This document shows, piece by piece, positions 55,300-62,921 of a stretch of 64,000 nucleotides of DNA. A program made the translations under genes and the position numbers. The first letter of the stretch is position 1. Each line of letters begins with the position of its first letter. The DNA comes from Pseudomonadota bacterium (lineage in GTDB: Bacteria > Pseudomonadota > Alphaproteobacteria > Rhizobiales > Devosiaceae): the NCBI GenBank assembly GCA_023393475.1, contig JAEWLC010000090.1, positions 92,445 through 156,444 on the forward strand, read 5' to 3'. The notes below the pieces were generated by a model, which was not told where the DNA came from, made no database searches, and worked only from the letters and a program-made list of their open reading frames with translations.

Positions 55300-55590
55300 A
55301 TGACCATTCAATCCGCCAGCGCCGCTCCGTCGGCGACAGCTGCCGCCGCGCCAGCGCGTCCGGCAGGCATTCCCCTCATCGCCCGCACCCGCATGGCGCT
55401 GCTCGTCCTCATCGCGGTCTATCCGGTGATCACCGCGCTCATCTATCTCGTCGCGCCGTTCACGCCGGACTGGCCGGTGTGGGAGAGCAATATCATCGTG
55501 GCCCCGCTGATGGTGATCGCCATGATCTACTTCATCATCCCGGCCATTCAGGCGCGGTTCGGCCGCTTCATCGCCACCGGAAAGTTCTAG
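55300..55590 (+). CDS. Small two-helix membrane protein under TetR control
   Basis: This 96-residue protein has two transmembrane helices (about 32-52 and 66-86) with a short loop (VAPFTPDWPVWESN) and an N-terminal Ala-rich tail. I do not know its function. Similar small membrane proteins beside TetR regulators occur widely. The gene stands alone before argJ. Confidence 0.75.
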   Translation: MTIQSASAAPSATAAAAPARPAGIPLIARTRMALLVLIAVYPVITALIYLVAPFTPDWPVWESNIIVAPLMVIAMIYFIIPAIQARFGRFIATGKF

Positions 55591-55673
55591 ATCAAACCTC
55601 CGGGTTTGCGGCTTGCTTGTGATCGAGGCTTGAGGCAAACGGATGGGCCTAAACTACGCCATGAGGACGCAAA

Positions 55674-56906
55674 ATGGCCCATCCCGTTTCCCCGCTCGCG
55701 CCCAAATCCTATCCGGAACTGCCGGAAGTGGCCGGGGTGCGATTTGCGACCGCGGAAGCCGGGATCAAGTACAAGAACCGCACCGACGTGCTGCTCGTCG
55801 CGATGGACGAAGGCACGGTCGTCGCCGGTGTCCTCACCCGCTCGAAATGCCCGTCGGCCGCCGTCGACTGGTGCCGTGACAACCTGCCGGGCGGCAAGGC
55901 CCGGGCGCTGCTGGTCAATTCGGGCAATGCCAACGCCTTCACCGGCAAGAAGGGCAAGGCCGCCGTCCAGCTCTCCGCCGACATCGTCTCGAAGGCCCTC
56001 GGCGTTGCGCCCCACGAAATCTTCCTCGCCTCGACCGGGGTGATCGGCGAGCCGCTGCCGGCCGAGAAATTCGCCGGTGTTGCCGACGACCTCGCAAGGC
56101 GCGTCGCACCCGGCCCGTGGATCGACGCCGCCAAGGCGATCATGACCACCGACACCTTCGCCAAGGTCGCAACCGCTACCGTCGAGTTCGACGGCGTGCC
56201 GGTGGTGATCTCGGGCATCGCCAAGGGCTCGGGCATGATCGCGCCCGACATGGCGACGATGCTGAGCTTCGTGTTCACCGACGCGCCGATCGCGGCCGGC
56301 GTGCTGAAGGGCCTGCTGCAGCCGGCCATCGACACCAGTTTCAACGCCGTCACCGTCGACAGCGATACATCGACCTCCGATACCTGCCTCGTCTTCGCCA
56401 CCGGCAAGGCCGCGGTCGAGCCGATCACTTCGGCCGACGATCCGCGCGCCGCGGTGTTCGCCGAGGCCCTGGCGGATGTGCTGCACGAACTCGCCATCCA
56501 CGTCGTCCGCGACGGCGAGGGCGCGACCAAGATGGTGACGGTGACCGTCGAGGGGGCCGAGAGCGACAGGAGTGCCTTCCGCATCGCCCAGTCGATCGCC
56601 AACTCGCCGCTGGTCAAGACCGCCATCGCCGGCGAGGACGCCAACTGGGGCCGCATCGTCATGGCGGTGGGCAAGGCCGGCGAGCCGGCCGATCGCGACA
56701 GGCTCGAGATCAGCTTCGGCGATATCCGCGTCGCCACCGAGGGCGAGCGCGATCCGAATTACGACGAGGCCGCGACCAGCGCCTACATGAAGAACGAGGA
56801 TATCGAGGTGCGCGTCGGCCTCGGGCTCGGCTCGGGCAGGGCGACAGTCTACACCTGCGACCTCACGCACGGCTACATCACCATCAACGGGGACTATCGC
56901 TCCTGA
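55674..56906 (+). CDS. argJ: Bifunctional ornithine acetyltransferase / N-acetylglutamate synthase
   Basis: ArgJ recycles the acetyl group in arginine biosynthesis, moving it from N-acetylornithine to glutamate. The 410-residue precursor cleaves itself at a conserved Thr in KGSGMIAPDMATMLSF (about residues 184-199). The start GVRFATAEAGIKYKNRTDVLLVAM and the C-terminal RVGLGLGSGRATVYTCDLTHGYI are typical. It shares one base with the next gene (TGATG), forming the argJ-GNAT-mutT operon common in this order. Confidence 0.96.
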   Translation: MAHPVSPLAPKSYPELPEVAGVRFATAEAGIKYKNRTDVLLVAMDEGTVVAGVLTRSKCPSAAVDWCRDNLPGGKARALLVNSGNANAFTGKKGKAAVQLSADIVSKALGVAPHEIFLASTGVIGEPLPAEKFAGVADDLARRVAPGPWIDAAKAIMTTDTFAKVATATVEFDGVPVVISGIAKGSGMIAPDMATMLSFVFTDAPIAAGVLKGLLQPAIDTSFNAVTVDSDTSTSDTCLVFATGKAAVEPITSADDPRAAVFAEALADVLHELAIHVVRDGEGATKMVTVTVEGAESDRSAFRIAQSIANSPLVKTAIAGEDANWGRIVMAVGKAGEPADRDRLEISFGDIRVATEGERDPNYDEAATSAYMKNEDIEVRVGLGLGSGRATVYTCDLTHGYITINGDYRS

Positions 56907-57670
56907 TGGTTCCTCTGAACGTCAGCCAGATCGAGGGGGCGACTCTCACAGCCTGGCCGGCGCTGCGGCAGGCCCATGACGGGCTGTGGCTGTGGCGCTA
57001 TGCCCGCGGCTACACCAAGCGCGCCAACTCGATTCACTGCCTCGATCCGTCCGATGGTGCCTATGCCGAGCTGCGGCTGCGCCAGATGGCCGAACTCAGC
57101 CGGGCGCACGGCATTCCCGCCGTGTTCCGCGTCACTCCGCTCACCGCCCCCGAGATCATCGACGTGCTCGACGGGTTGCAGTGGGAGGAGTTCGAGCCGA
57201 GCCTCGTGATGGCCATGGAAATGCCCGACGAGGATTTCCCCGTTGATTTCCAGGCCCGCTACTTCGATCCGGCGGACCCCGCCTGGTATCGCGCGCAGGC
57301 GCAGATGTCGGGCTACGACCAGACGACGACGGATGTCGTCGCCCAGATCCTCGGCTCCATCGCTTGCCCGGCGCAGGGCGTCCTCGTCTATCACAAGGCC
57401 GGCCTGCCCGTGGCGGCGACGCTCGCGGCGGTGTCGGGCGGTTGCGGCGTGTTCCTTAACGTCGTGACCCATCCGAGCGCGCGCGGTATGGGCTATGGCC
57501 GGGCCGTCATGGGTGCCGCACTCAACTGGGTGCGCTCGACGGGCGCGGCGCATGCAGCGCTGCAGGTCCTCGCCAGCAACACGCCGGCGCTCAACCTTTA
57601 CTCCTCCTTCGGCTTCGGCGAAGTCTATCCCTACATCTACCGGCGGGCCCCGGACTGGGGGCGTGGGTGA
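56906..57670 (+). CDS. GNAT-family N-acetyltransferase
   Basis: This 254-residue protein has a GNAT fold in the C-terminal half, with the acetyl-CoA-binding segment FLNVVTHPSARGMGYGRAVMGAALNW and then ALQVLASNTPALNLYSSFGF. The N-terminal half is a degenerate second GNAT-like domain (LWLWRYARGYTKRANSIH). The target amine is unknown. It lies between argJ and mutT with overlapping ends. Confidence 0.88.
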   Translation: MVPLNVSQIEGATLTAWPALRQAHDGLWLWRYARGYTKRANSIHCLDPSDGAYAELRLRQMAELSRAHGIPAVFRVTPLTAPEIIDVLDGLQWEEFEPSLVMAMEMPDEDFPVDFQARYFDPADPAWYRAQAQMSGYDQTTTDVVAQILGSIACPAQGVLVYHKAGLPVAATLAAVSGGCGVFLNVVTHPSARGMGYGRAVMGAALNWVRSTGAAHAALQVLASNTPALNLYSSFGFGEVYPYIYRRAPDWGRG

Positions 57671-58065
57671 GCATTCTGCTCGTCGTCGCCTGTGCCCTGA
57701 TCGATGCCGACCGGCGCGTCCTGATCGCGCAGCGGCCGGAGGGAAAGCAGCTCGCCGGCCTCTGGGAATTCCCCGGCGGCAAGCTCGAAGCGGGCGAGTC
57801 TCCGGAGGCGGCGCTGATCCGCGAACTCGAGGAAGAACTGGGCGTTTCCACGCAGACGGCGTGTCTTGCACCGTTAACTTTTGCGTCGCACTCTTACGAA
57901 AGCTTTCATCTTCTGATGCCACTTTACGTCTGCCGTAAGTGGCAGGGAGTGCCGCAGGCTCGCGAACATGCCGCCCTGAAGTGGGTGCGCCCGCAGGCCC
58001 TGCGCGACTACCCCATGCCACCCGCCGACTTGCCGCTGATCGCTCCACTCTGCGATCTGCTGTAG
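57667..58065 (+). CDS. mutT: 8-oxo-dGTP diphosphatase MutT
   Basis: Removes oxidised guanine nucleotides from the pool. The 132-residue protein has the Nudix box FPGGKLEAGESPEAALIREL followed by EEELGV, and the MutT opening SILLVVACALIDADRRVLIAQRPEGKQLAGLWEF. GTG 57667 overlaps the acetyltransferase stop (GTGA), so it is coupled. It closes the argJ-GNAT-mutT operon. Confidence 0.93.
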   Translation: MSILLVVACALIDADRRVLIAQRPEGKQLAGLWEFPGGKLEAGESPEAALIRELEEELGVSTQTACLAPLTFASHSYESFHLLMPLYVCRKWQGVPQAREHAALKWVRPQALRDYPMPPADLPLIAPLCDLL

Positions 58066-58124
58066 CGCGAACGGAACGGTGGTAGCGGACCGCAGCGTCG
58101 CGGGCCGCCCCAGGGGGTTGCGGT

Positions 58125-58328
58125 ATGAGCGTTATTCAGGTCCAGGTGTCGCGTTTTGCGGCAGACGAAAGTGGTGCAACGGCCATCGAGTACGGGCTGA
58201 TCGCGGCTGTTATCGCGATGGGCATCATCATGGCCATGACGGCATTGGGTGGCGGCGTCAGCGCGATGTTCGACTACATTTCGACCCGCGCCGGCGAGCA
58301 GCTCGACAACGCCGACCAGTTCCTCTAA
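58125..58328 (+). CDS. Flp-type IVb pilin (orphan)
   Basis: This 67-residue prepilin has a short leader, the TadV cleavage/assembly motif in DESGATAIEYGLIAAVIAMGII, with Glu and Tyr at the expected positions after the processing Gly, and a hydrophobic helix. Flp pilins build Tad adhesion pili or, in some bacteria, act as pseudopilins. No tad/cpa assembly genes are in the window, so it must use machinery elsewhere or be vestigial. It stands between mutT and a convergent methyltransferase. Confidence 0.88.
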   Translation: MSVIQVQVSRFAADESGATAIEYGLIAAVIAMGIIMAMTALGGGVSAMFDYISTRAGEQLDNADQFL

Positions 58329-58339
58329 TCGGCTGACGG

Positions 58340-59197
58340 TCAGCCTTCCTTGCCGAGGACATCCCTGAGGCTCACTGTGGCGCTGCCGCGCCGCAACGGC
58401 TTTTGCTGGCTCTCATGCGGGGCCCAGCCCAGCAGCCAGATGATCTCCAGCGTCGCGCGTACGCGCCCGTCCGGATCTCCCGCCAGCTCCTGATAAGCCG
58501 CCGCCGCCGCGGCGATCAGCGTGCGCGTCGCCATGCGATCGGGACGGTCGGCGAGCGGGTTCTGCGCCCCGAGCCCCTTCAGTTCCCGCATCAGCCTCAG
58601 CGCATCGCCATAGCGGATCGGATAGGTCTCGAGATCGGTGACCGGAAGGGCGAGGCCAGCCCGCTGCAGGAGGCCCCCGGCATCGGCCAGCGGGATGAAC
58701 GGCGCGACGCGGGCAAAGGCCCCGCCGGAAAGCTCGGAATCCGCCTGAAGGAACGCCTGGCGCAGCTCGATCAGGCTGTCGCCACCCAGCGTTGCTGCGA
58801 TCATCAGTCCGTCGGGCCGCAAATGGGCGCGGATGCGGGAGAGGAAGCCCGGCACGTCGTTGACCACCTGCAGGTCGAACAGGCTGACGATCAGGTCGTA
58901 GCCGGTGCGCGGCAGCACCAGCAGTTCGGGATCGACCAGCGGCGCCTCGGCCGAGCCGAGCACGGTCGAGGCGCGTTCGAACGAGAAAACGCCATTGGCC
59001 GAGCGGCCGAGCAGCGGCAGGCGCGCGCCATCCGGCCCGATTATGAGGGCCTGCTGGAAGTCGCGGGTGATGGTGATCAGCCGTGCCGCGAGGTCGTCGA
59101 GCACGATCTGGCCGACGAAATCGTCCACCGTCGGGTCGCGCCGCATCAGGTGCCGGGCGACCAGTTCGCGATCAAAGACACGGGGCGGGAGGGACAT
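58340..59197 (-). CDS. BioC/NDUFAF5-like methyltransferase
   Basis: About 285 residues with VFDRELVARHLMRRDPTVDDFVGQIVLDDLAARL, the usual alphaproteobacterial start of this family, then the segment RTGYDLIVSLFDLQVVND and HLRPDGLMIAATLGGDSL. Motif I is degenerate (LIIGPDGARL), so SAM binding may differ from BioC. The mitochondrial relative NDUFAF5 hydroxylates a complex I subunit; the bacterial role is open. ATG 59197 (or TTG 59203) lies within the divergent comF start. It is convergent with the pilin gene. Confidence 0.82.
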   Translation of the reverse strand: MSLPPRVFDRELVARHLMRRDPTVDDFVGQIVLDDLAARLITITRDFQQALIIGPDGARLPLLGRSANGVFSFERASTVLGSAEAPLVDPELLVLPRTGYDLIVSLFDLQVVNDVPGFLSRIRAHLRPDGLMIAATLGGDSLIELRQAFLQADSELSGGAFARVAPFIPLADAGGLLQRAGLALPVTDLETYPIRYGDALRLMRELKGLGAQNPLADRPDRMATRTLIAAAAAAYQELAGDPDGRVRATLEIIWLLGWAPHESQQKPLRRGSATVSLRDVLGKEG

Positions 59198-60017
59198 GGG
59201 CAAACGGCGCCAGCTGGACTACGCTCCCGGCCTTATGGAATTGGGGGATGCCAAAGTCAAAGCCGGACCGGCCGCCGCGCTCGCGCGGATGGGGCGGGGC
59301 GTGCTCGATTTCGTCTATCCGCCCACCTGCCTCGATTGCGGCACGCCGGTCGCGACCGATGCCAGCCTCTGTCCCGCCTGCTTCGGCAAGCTGCGGCCGA
59401 TCACGGCGCCTTACTGTCCGGTGCTCGGCATTCCCTTCGAGGTGTCGATCGGACCGGATGCGCTGTCGGCGGAGGCGATCGCCGATCCGCCGCCATTCGA
59501 TCGGGCCAGGTCCGCGGTGCTCTACAACGAGGTGGCTCGCGCCATCGTCGCCCGGATGAAGTATGGCGACCGGCCGGAGTTGGCGGGATTCTGCGCCCGC
59601 TTCATGCATGCTGCCGGGCAGGATCTCTGGGCGTCTGGCCCGGTGCTGGTTCCAGTGCCGCTGCATTTCTGGCGGCAGGTCGGCCGCCGCTACAACCAGT
59701 CCACCGAACTGGCGCGGGCCCTTGCCCGGCTGACCGGGCTCAAGGTCGATACCAGCCTCGTCCGGCGAACCCGGCTGACGCGACAGCAGGTCGGCCTCTC
59801 GCGCGACGCCCGCCAGCGCAACGTCGCCGGCGCCTTCACGCCGCATGGGGATATCGCGAAGCGCCTCGCCGGACGCGGCGTGGTGCTCGTCGACGACGTC
59901 ATCACCACGGGTTCGACCGTCAAGGCGATAACCCGTGTCCTCAAGCGGGCTGGCGTCGAGAAAATCGATGTGATCTCGTTCGCCCGCGTTGTGACTGGCG
60001 CAGAGGTCCCCATATAA
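59196..60017 (+). CDS. comF: ComF-family phosphoribosyltransferase-like protein
   Basis: This 273-residue protein has an N-terminal double zinc ribbon (PPTCLDCGTPV and LCPACFGKL, then APYCPVLG) and a type I phosphoribosyltransferase domain with VPLHFWRQVGRRYNQS, TRQQVGLSRDARQRNV and the PRPP loop VVLVDDVITTGST. ComF proteins support DNA uptake in naturally competent bacteria, but they are widespread beyond them. ATG 59196 has GGGAGGG at a short distance. Its start shares CATG with the divergent methyltransferase. grxC follows 31 bases downstream. Confidence 0.88.
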   Translation: MGKRRQLDYAPGLMELGDAKVKAGPAAALARMGRGVLDFVYPPTCLDCGTPVATDASLCPACFGKLRPITAPYCPVLGIPFEVSIGPDALSAEAIADPPPFDRARSAVLYNEVARAIVARMKYGDRPELAGFCARFMHAAGQDLWASGPVLVPVPLHFWRQVGRRYNQSTELARALARLTGLKVDTSLVRRTRLTRQQVGLSRDARQRNVAGAFTPHGDIAKRLAGRGVVLVDDVITTGSTVKAITRVLKRAGVEKIDVISFARVVTGAEVPI

Positions 60018-60048
60018 GGGGCAGCAGCAGACATTTTTCGTTGGTGAG

Positions 60049-60303
60049 ATGAAGAAAGTAGAGATCTACACGACCCAGTGGTGCCCCTATTGCGATGCGG
60101 CCAAGTCGCTCTTGCAGAAGAAGGGCGTAGAGTACGAAGAGGTCGATGCGGATGACGCCGACACCCGCATGGCGATGGTGGAGCGGGCTCACGGCAGGCG
60201 CACCGTGCCGCAGATATTCGTGGGCGAGACCCATGTCGGCGGCTACGACGACATGGCGGCCCTCGAGCGGCGCGGCCAGCTCGACCCGTTGCTGGCAGAC
60301 TGA
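60049..60303 (+). CDS. grxC: Glutaredoxin 3
   Basis: This 84-residue dithiol glutaredoxin has the active site TTQWCPYCDAAK (Cys12, Cys15), the cis-Pro segment RTVPQIFVG and GGYDDMAALE, which binds glutathione. It reduces protein and glutathione disulfides in the cytosol. It begins the grxC/nitrilase-like/DUF1178 operon that is typical of Hyphomicrobiales. Confidence 0.95.
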   Translation: MKKVEIYTTQWCPYCDAAKSLLQKKGVEYEEVDADDADTRMAMVERAHGRRTVPQIFVGETHVGGYDDMAALERRGQLDPLLAD

Positions 60304-60306
60304 TTG

Positions 60307-61170
60307 ATGCGCGTCGCGGCCCTGCAGATGAACTCGGGCACCGAGCCCGGCCCCAATCTCGACCAGCTCGAGAAGCTGGCAAGCGAAGCGGCCGGGCAGG
60401 GCGCGACCTATCTCCTCTCCCCCGAGGTCTCGATCGTCTTTGCGGAAAACCGCGACGGGCTCCGTTCGGTGGCCGGGCCGTGGGAGGGCAATCCCGCCAT
60501 CGCCCGCGTCGGCACCATCGCCAAGAGGCTCGCGGTCAGTCTCCATCTTGGCTCGCTCGCCGTGGCCTTGCCCGACGGGCGCTTCGCCAATCGCTCGGTG
60601 CTGTTTCGCCCGGACGGTTCGATCGCCGCGACCTACGACAAGATCCACCTGTTCGACGCGACCCTGCCGGGGCTCAAGAACTACCGCGAGAGCGAGACCT
60701 ATGCCGGCGGCGACGCGGCCGTGGTGACGGATGCGCCGGGTTTCCCGCTCGGCATGACCATCTGCTACGACGTGCGCTTTCCGGCGCTGCACCGCGCGCT
60801 GGCCGAGGCCGGGGCGCAGGTGATCTCGGTCCCGGCCGCCTTCACGGTGCCGACCGGCGAGGCGCATTGGGAAGTGCTGCTCCGGGCGCGGGCCATCGAG
60901 ACCGGCTCCTGGGTGATCGCCGCGGCGCAGGCGGGCCAGCACCAGAACGGGCGCTCGACCTGGGGGCATTCGATGATCATCGACCCCTGGGGCCGCATCG
61001 TCACCCAGCTCGGCGGCGATGGTCCGGGGATCGCCATTGCCGATATCGATCTCAAGGCTGTGGGCGAAGCGCGCGGCAAGGTTCCGGCGCTGGACAACGC
61101 ACGGCCGTTTTCGCTAACCCTCGACGCGTCGGGCAAATCACCTATCGCCCGTGAGGACGTTTCCGCGTGA
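60307..61170 (+). CDS. Carbon-nitrogen hydrolase (nitrilase superfamily, Nit-like)
   Basis: This 287-residue amidase has the catalytic triad positions: Glu in YLLSPEVSI, Lys in YDKIHLFD and Cys in MTICYDVRFP. The pattern is closest to Nit1/Nit2-type omega-amidases, one of which removes deaminated glutathione; that assignment is inference. It is coupled to the DUF1178 gene (GTGA overlap) and four bases from the grxC stop, so a thiol or glutathione context is suggestive. Confidence 0.92.
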   Translation: MRVAALQMNSGTEPGPNLDQLEKLASEAAGQGATYLLSPEVSIVFAENRDGLRSVAGPWEGNPAIARVGTIAKRLAVSLHLGSLAVALPDGRFANRSVLFRPDGSIAATYDKIHLFDATLPGLKNYRESETYAGGDAAVVTDAPGFPLGMTICYDVRFPALHRALAEAGAQVISVPAAFTVPTGEAHWEVLLRARAIETGSWVIAAAQAGQHQNGRSTWGHSMIIDPWGRIVTQLGGDGPGIAIADIDLKAVGEARGKVPALDNARPFSLTLDASGKSPIAREDVSA

Positions 61171-61592
61171 TCAGCTATTCGCTCGTTTGCGACAATTCAC
61201 ACAAGTTCGACGCCTGGTTCCGCAGCGCGGAAGCCTATGACGAGCAGCATGACCGCGGCATCGTCACCTGCCCGATGTGCAACTCCGCCCGGGTCGAGAA
61301 GGCGCTGATGGCGCCGGCCGTCAGCCGGATGAATTCCGACAAGGTGTCGCTCTCGACCGGACATCCGATGCAGGCGCAGATTCGCGAGATGATGCGGACC
61401 ATGCGCAAGAAGGTGACGAGCGAAGCGGACTATGTCGGGGACAAGTTCGCCGAGGAAGCGCGCAAGATCCACTTCAAGGAAGCGGAAGCCCGCGGCATCT
61501 ACGGCGAGGCAACGCGCGACGAAGTCGCCGAGCTGATCGACGACGGCGTCGATTTCCTGCCGCTGCCGCACATTCCCGAAGAAGCGAACTAA
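61167..61592 (+). CDS. DUF1178 family protein
   Basis: This 141-residue protein starts ISYSLVCDNSHKFDAWFRSAEAYDEQHDRGIVTCPMCNSARVEKALMAP, with a FmdB/regulatory-type zinc ribbon (CPMC plus Cys/His near the start). The function is unknown. GTG 61167 overlaps the nitrilase-like stop. It is the last gene of the operon. Confidence 0.9.
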   Translation: MISYSLVCDNSHKFDAWFRSAEAYDEQHDRGIVTCPMCNSARVEKALMAPAVSRMNSDKVSLSTGHPMQAQIREMMRTMRKKVTSEADYVGDKFAEEARKIHFKEAEARGIYGEATRDEVAELIDDGVDFLPLPHIPEEAN

Positions 61593-61667
61593 GCCCTTCA
61601 ACTCTCCGAACGGCGTTGATCGTCTTCCGCCGCGGGAGTCATCCTGGGCTGATGGCCACTAGTCGGC

Positions 61668-61705
61668 TGAACCGAACCTGACATACCCAGTTCAGGTGCG
61701 GTTCA
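61668..61705 (+). repeat. Long inverted repeat upstream of the small gene at 61769
   Basis: Arms 61668-61681 and 61692-61705 match in 13 of 14 positions around a 10-base loop. There is no T-run. It sits 64 bases before the start at 61769 and could be an operator or a leader structure. Confidence 0.6.
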
Positions 61706-61768
61706 AGCCGGTGGTTCCAGTTTCCCCTCCAACGAGGGCATTGCGGTGCCCGAGACTTGGAGGATGAA

Positions 61769-62014
61769 ATGCATCACTCGACCCTTACCCCCGCGACCAC
61801 CGTCACCGGCGGCGCCATCCGGGCGGCGACGACCGATGCGGCTGCCCTCGCGCTCAAGGCGCTGCGGCCGTTCGATTTCGCCGTCGAGAAGGCGCTCGAT
61901 GCCGCCTATGGCGTCGGCAACTGGTTCCTCTACTGGGACGAGGACCTGCGCGGCCACCCGATCAAGGGCACGATCACGCTCGCCTACGGGCACGACACCC
62001 TAGTCGTCGGCTGA
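61769..62014 (+). CDS. 81-residue protein of unknown function
   Basis: ATG 61769 is preceded by GGAGG at 61759-61763, six bases away. The protein starts MHHSTLTPATTVTGG, is Ala-rich with two helical stretches (AALALKALRPFDFAVEKALDAAYG), then has the aromatic/acidic NWFLYWDEDLRGHP. I do not recognise a family. Its stop lies one base before the ubiG stop on the opposite strand. The 14-base inverted repeat upstream is the only regulatory feature. Confidence 0.7.
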   Translation: MHHSTLTPATTVTGGAIRAATTDAAALALKALRPFDFAVEKALDAAYGVGNWFLYWDEDLRGHPIKGTITLAYGHDTLVVG

Positions 62015-62755
62015 TCAGGCTGCCGGCTTTTCGGCCAGCACCATGTAGTTGACGCCGGTGTCGCGGCTCTGCCGCCATTCGTCGGCGAGCGGGTGGAAGA
62101 CCACGCCGACGCGCTCCACTTCCCTGAGCCTGAAGCGCGTCACCAGCGCCGAGATCTCGTCCGGCGTCAGGAACTTCGAGAAGTCATGCGTGCCCTTCGG
62201 CAGCCAGCCGAGCACGTATTCCGCCCCGACGATGGCCAGCGCATAGGCGCGCGGCGTGCGGTTGATGGTGGCGGTAAACAACAGCCCACCCGGCTTCACC
62301 AGCCTGGTGCAGCTCTCCATGTAGAGCGGCACGTTGTCGACATGCTCCACCACTTCCATGTTCAGCACCACGTCGAACTGCTCGCCTGAAGCGGCCAGAG
62401 CTTCGGCGGTCGTCGCGCGGTAGTCGATCTCGAGCCCCGACTGCTCGGCATGGTGTTTGGCGATGCCGATGTTCTTTTCGCCCGCATCGATGCCGACCAG
62501 CGTCGCGCCGAGCCGGGTCAGCGGCTCCGAAAGCAGCCCGCCGCCGCAGCCGATATCGAGGATGCGGATGCCCTCGAGCGGACGCCGCACCGTGCCGTCC
62601 TTGCCGAACTGGGCGATCGTCTTGTCGCGCACGTAGCCCAGCCGCACCGGGTTGAACTTGTGCAGCGGCTTGAACTTGCCCTTCGGGTCCCACCACTCGT
62701 CGGCCATGGCCGCGAACTTGGCGATCTCGTCGGGATTGATGGTGGTGTCGGTCAT
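62015..62755 (-). CDS. ubiG: Ubiquinone biosynthesis O-methyltransferase UbiG
   Basis: UbiG carries out both O-methylations in ubiquinone synthesis. The 246-residue protein has EIAKFAAMADEWWDPKGKFKPLHKFNPVRL, the UbiG-type start, motif I ILDIGCGGGLLSEPL, then VVLNMEVVEHVDNV and LPKGTHDFSKFL. ATG 62755 is the natural start, since the frame stays open upstream only through non-conserved sequence. It is divergent from lysC, an arrangement usual in this order. Confidence 0.95.
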   Translation of the reverse strand: MTDTTINPDEIAKFAAMADEWWDPKGKFKPLHKFNPVRLGYVRDKTIAQFGKDGTVRRPLEGIRILDIGCGGGLLSEPLTRLGATLVGIDAGEKNIGIAKHHAEQSGLEIDYRATTAEALAASGEQFDVVLNMEVVEHVDNVPLYMESCTRLVKPGGLLFTATINRTPRAYALAIVGAEYVLGWLPKGTHDFSKFLTPDEISALVTRFRLREVERVGVVFHPLADEWRQSRDTGVNYMVLAEKPAA

Positions 62756-62921
62756 GGAAGGGTTATCCGCCTTGCCGGAAGCGGGGGCAAGGGGATGCGG
62801 GGTCGCGTCGCGGATCGCGTGCATCAGTTCGTCCAGTTGATAACCCCGCCCGTTTATGGCACACCCCCGCCGAATTCTGAGCGTACCGGCGGGTTCCGCC
62901 GTAAAAGTCGGGGTAGGGGCC

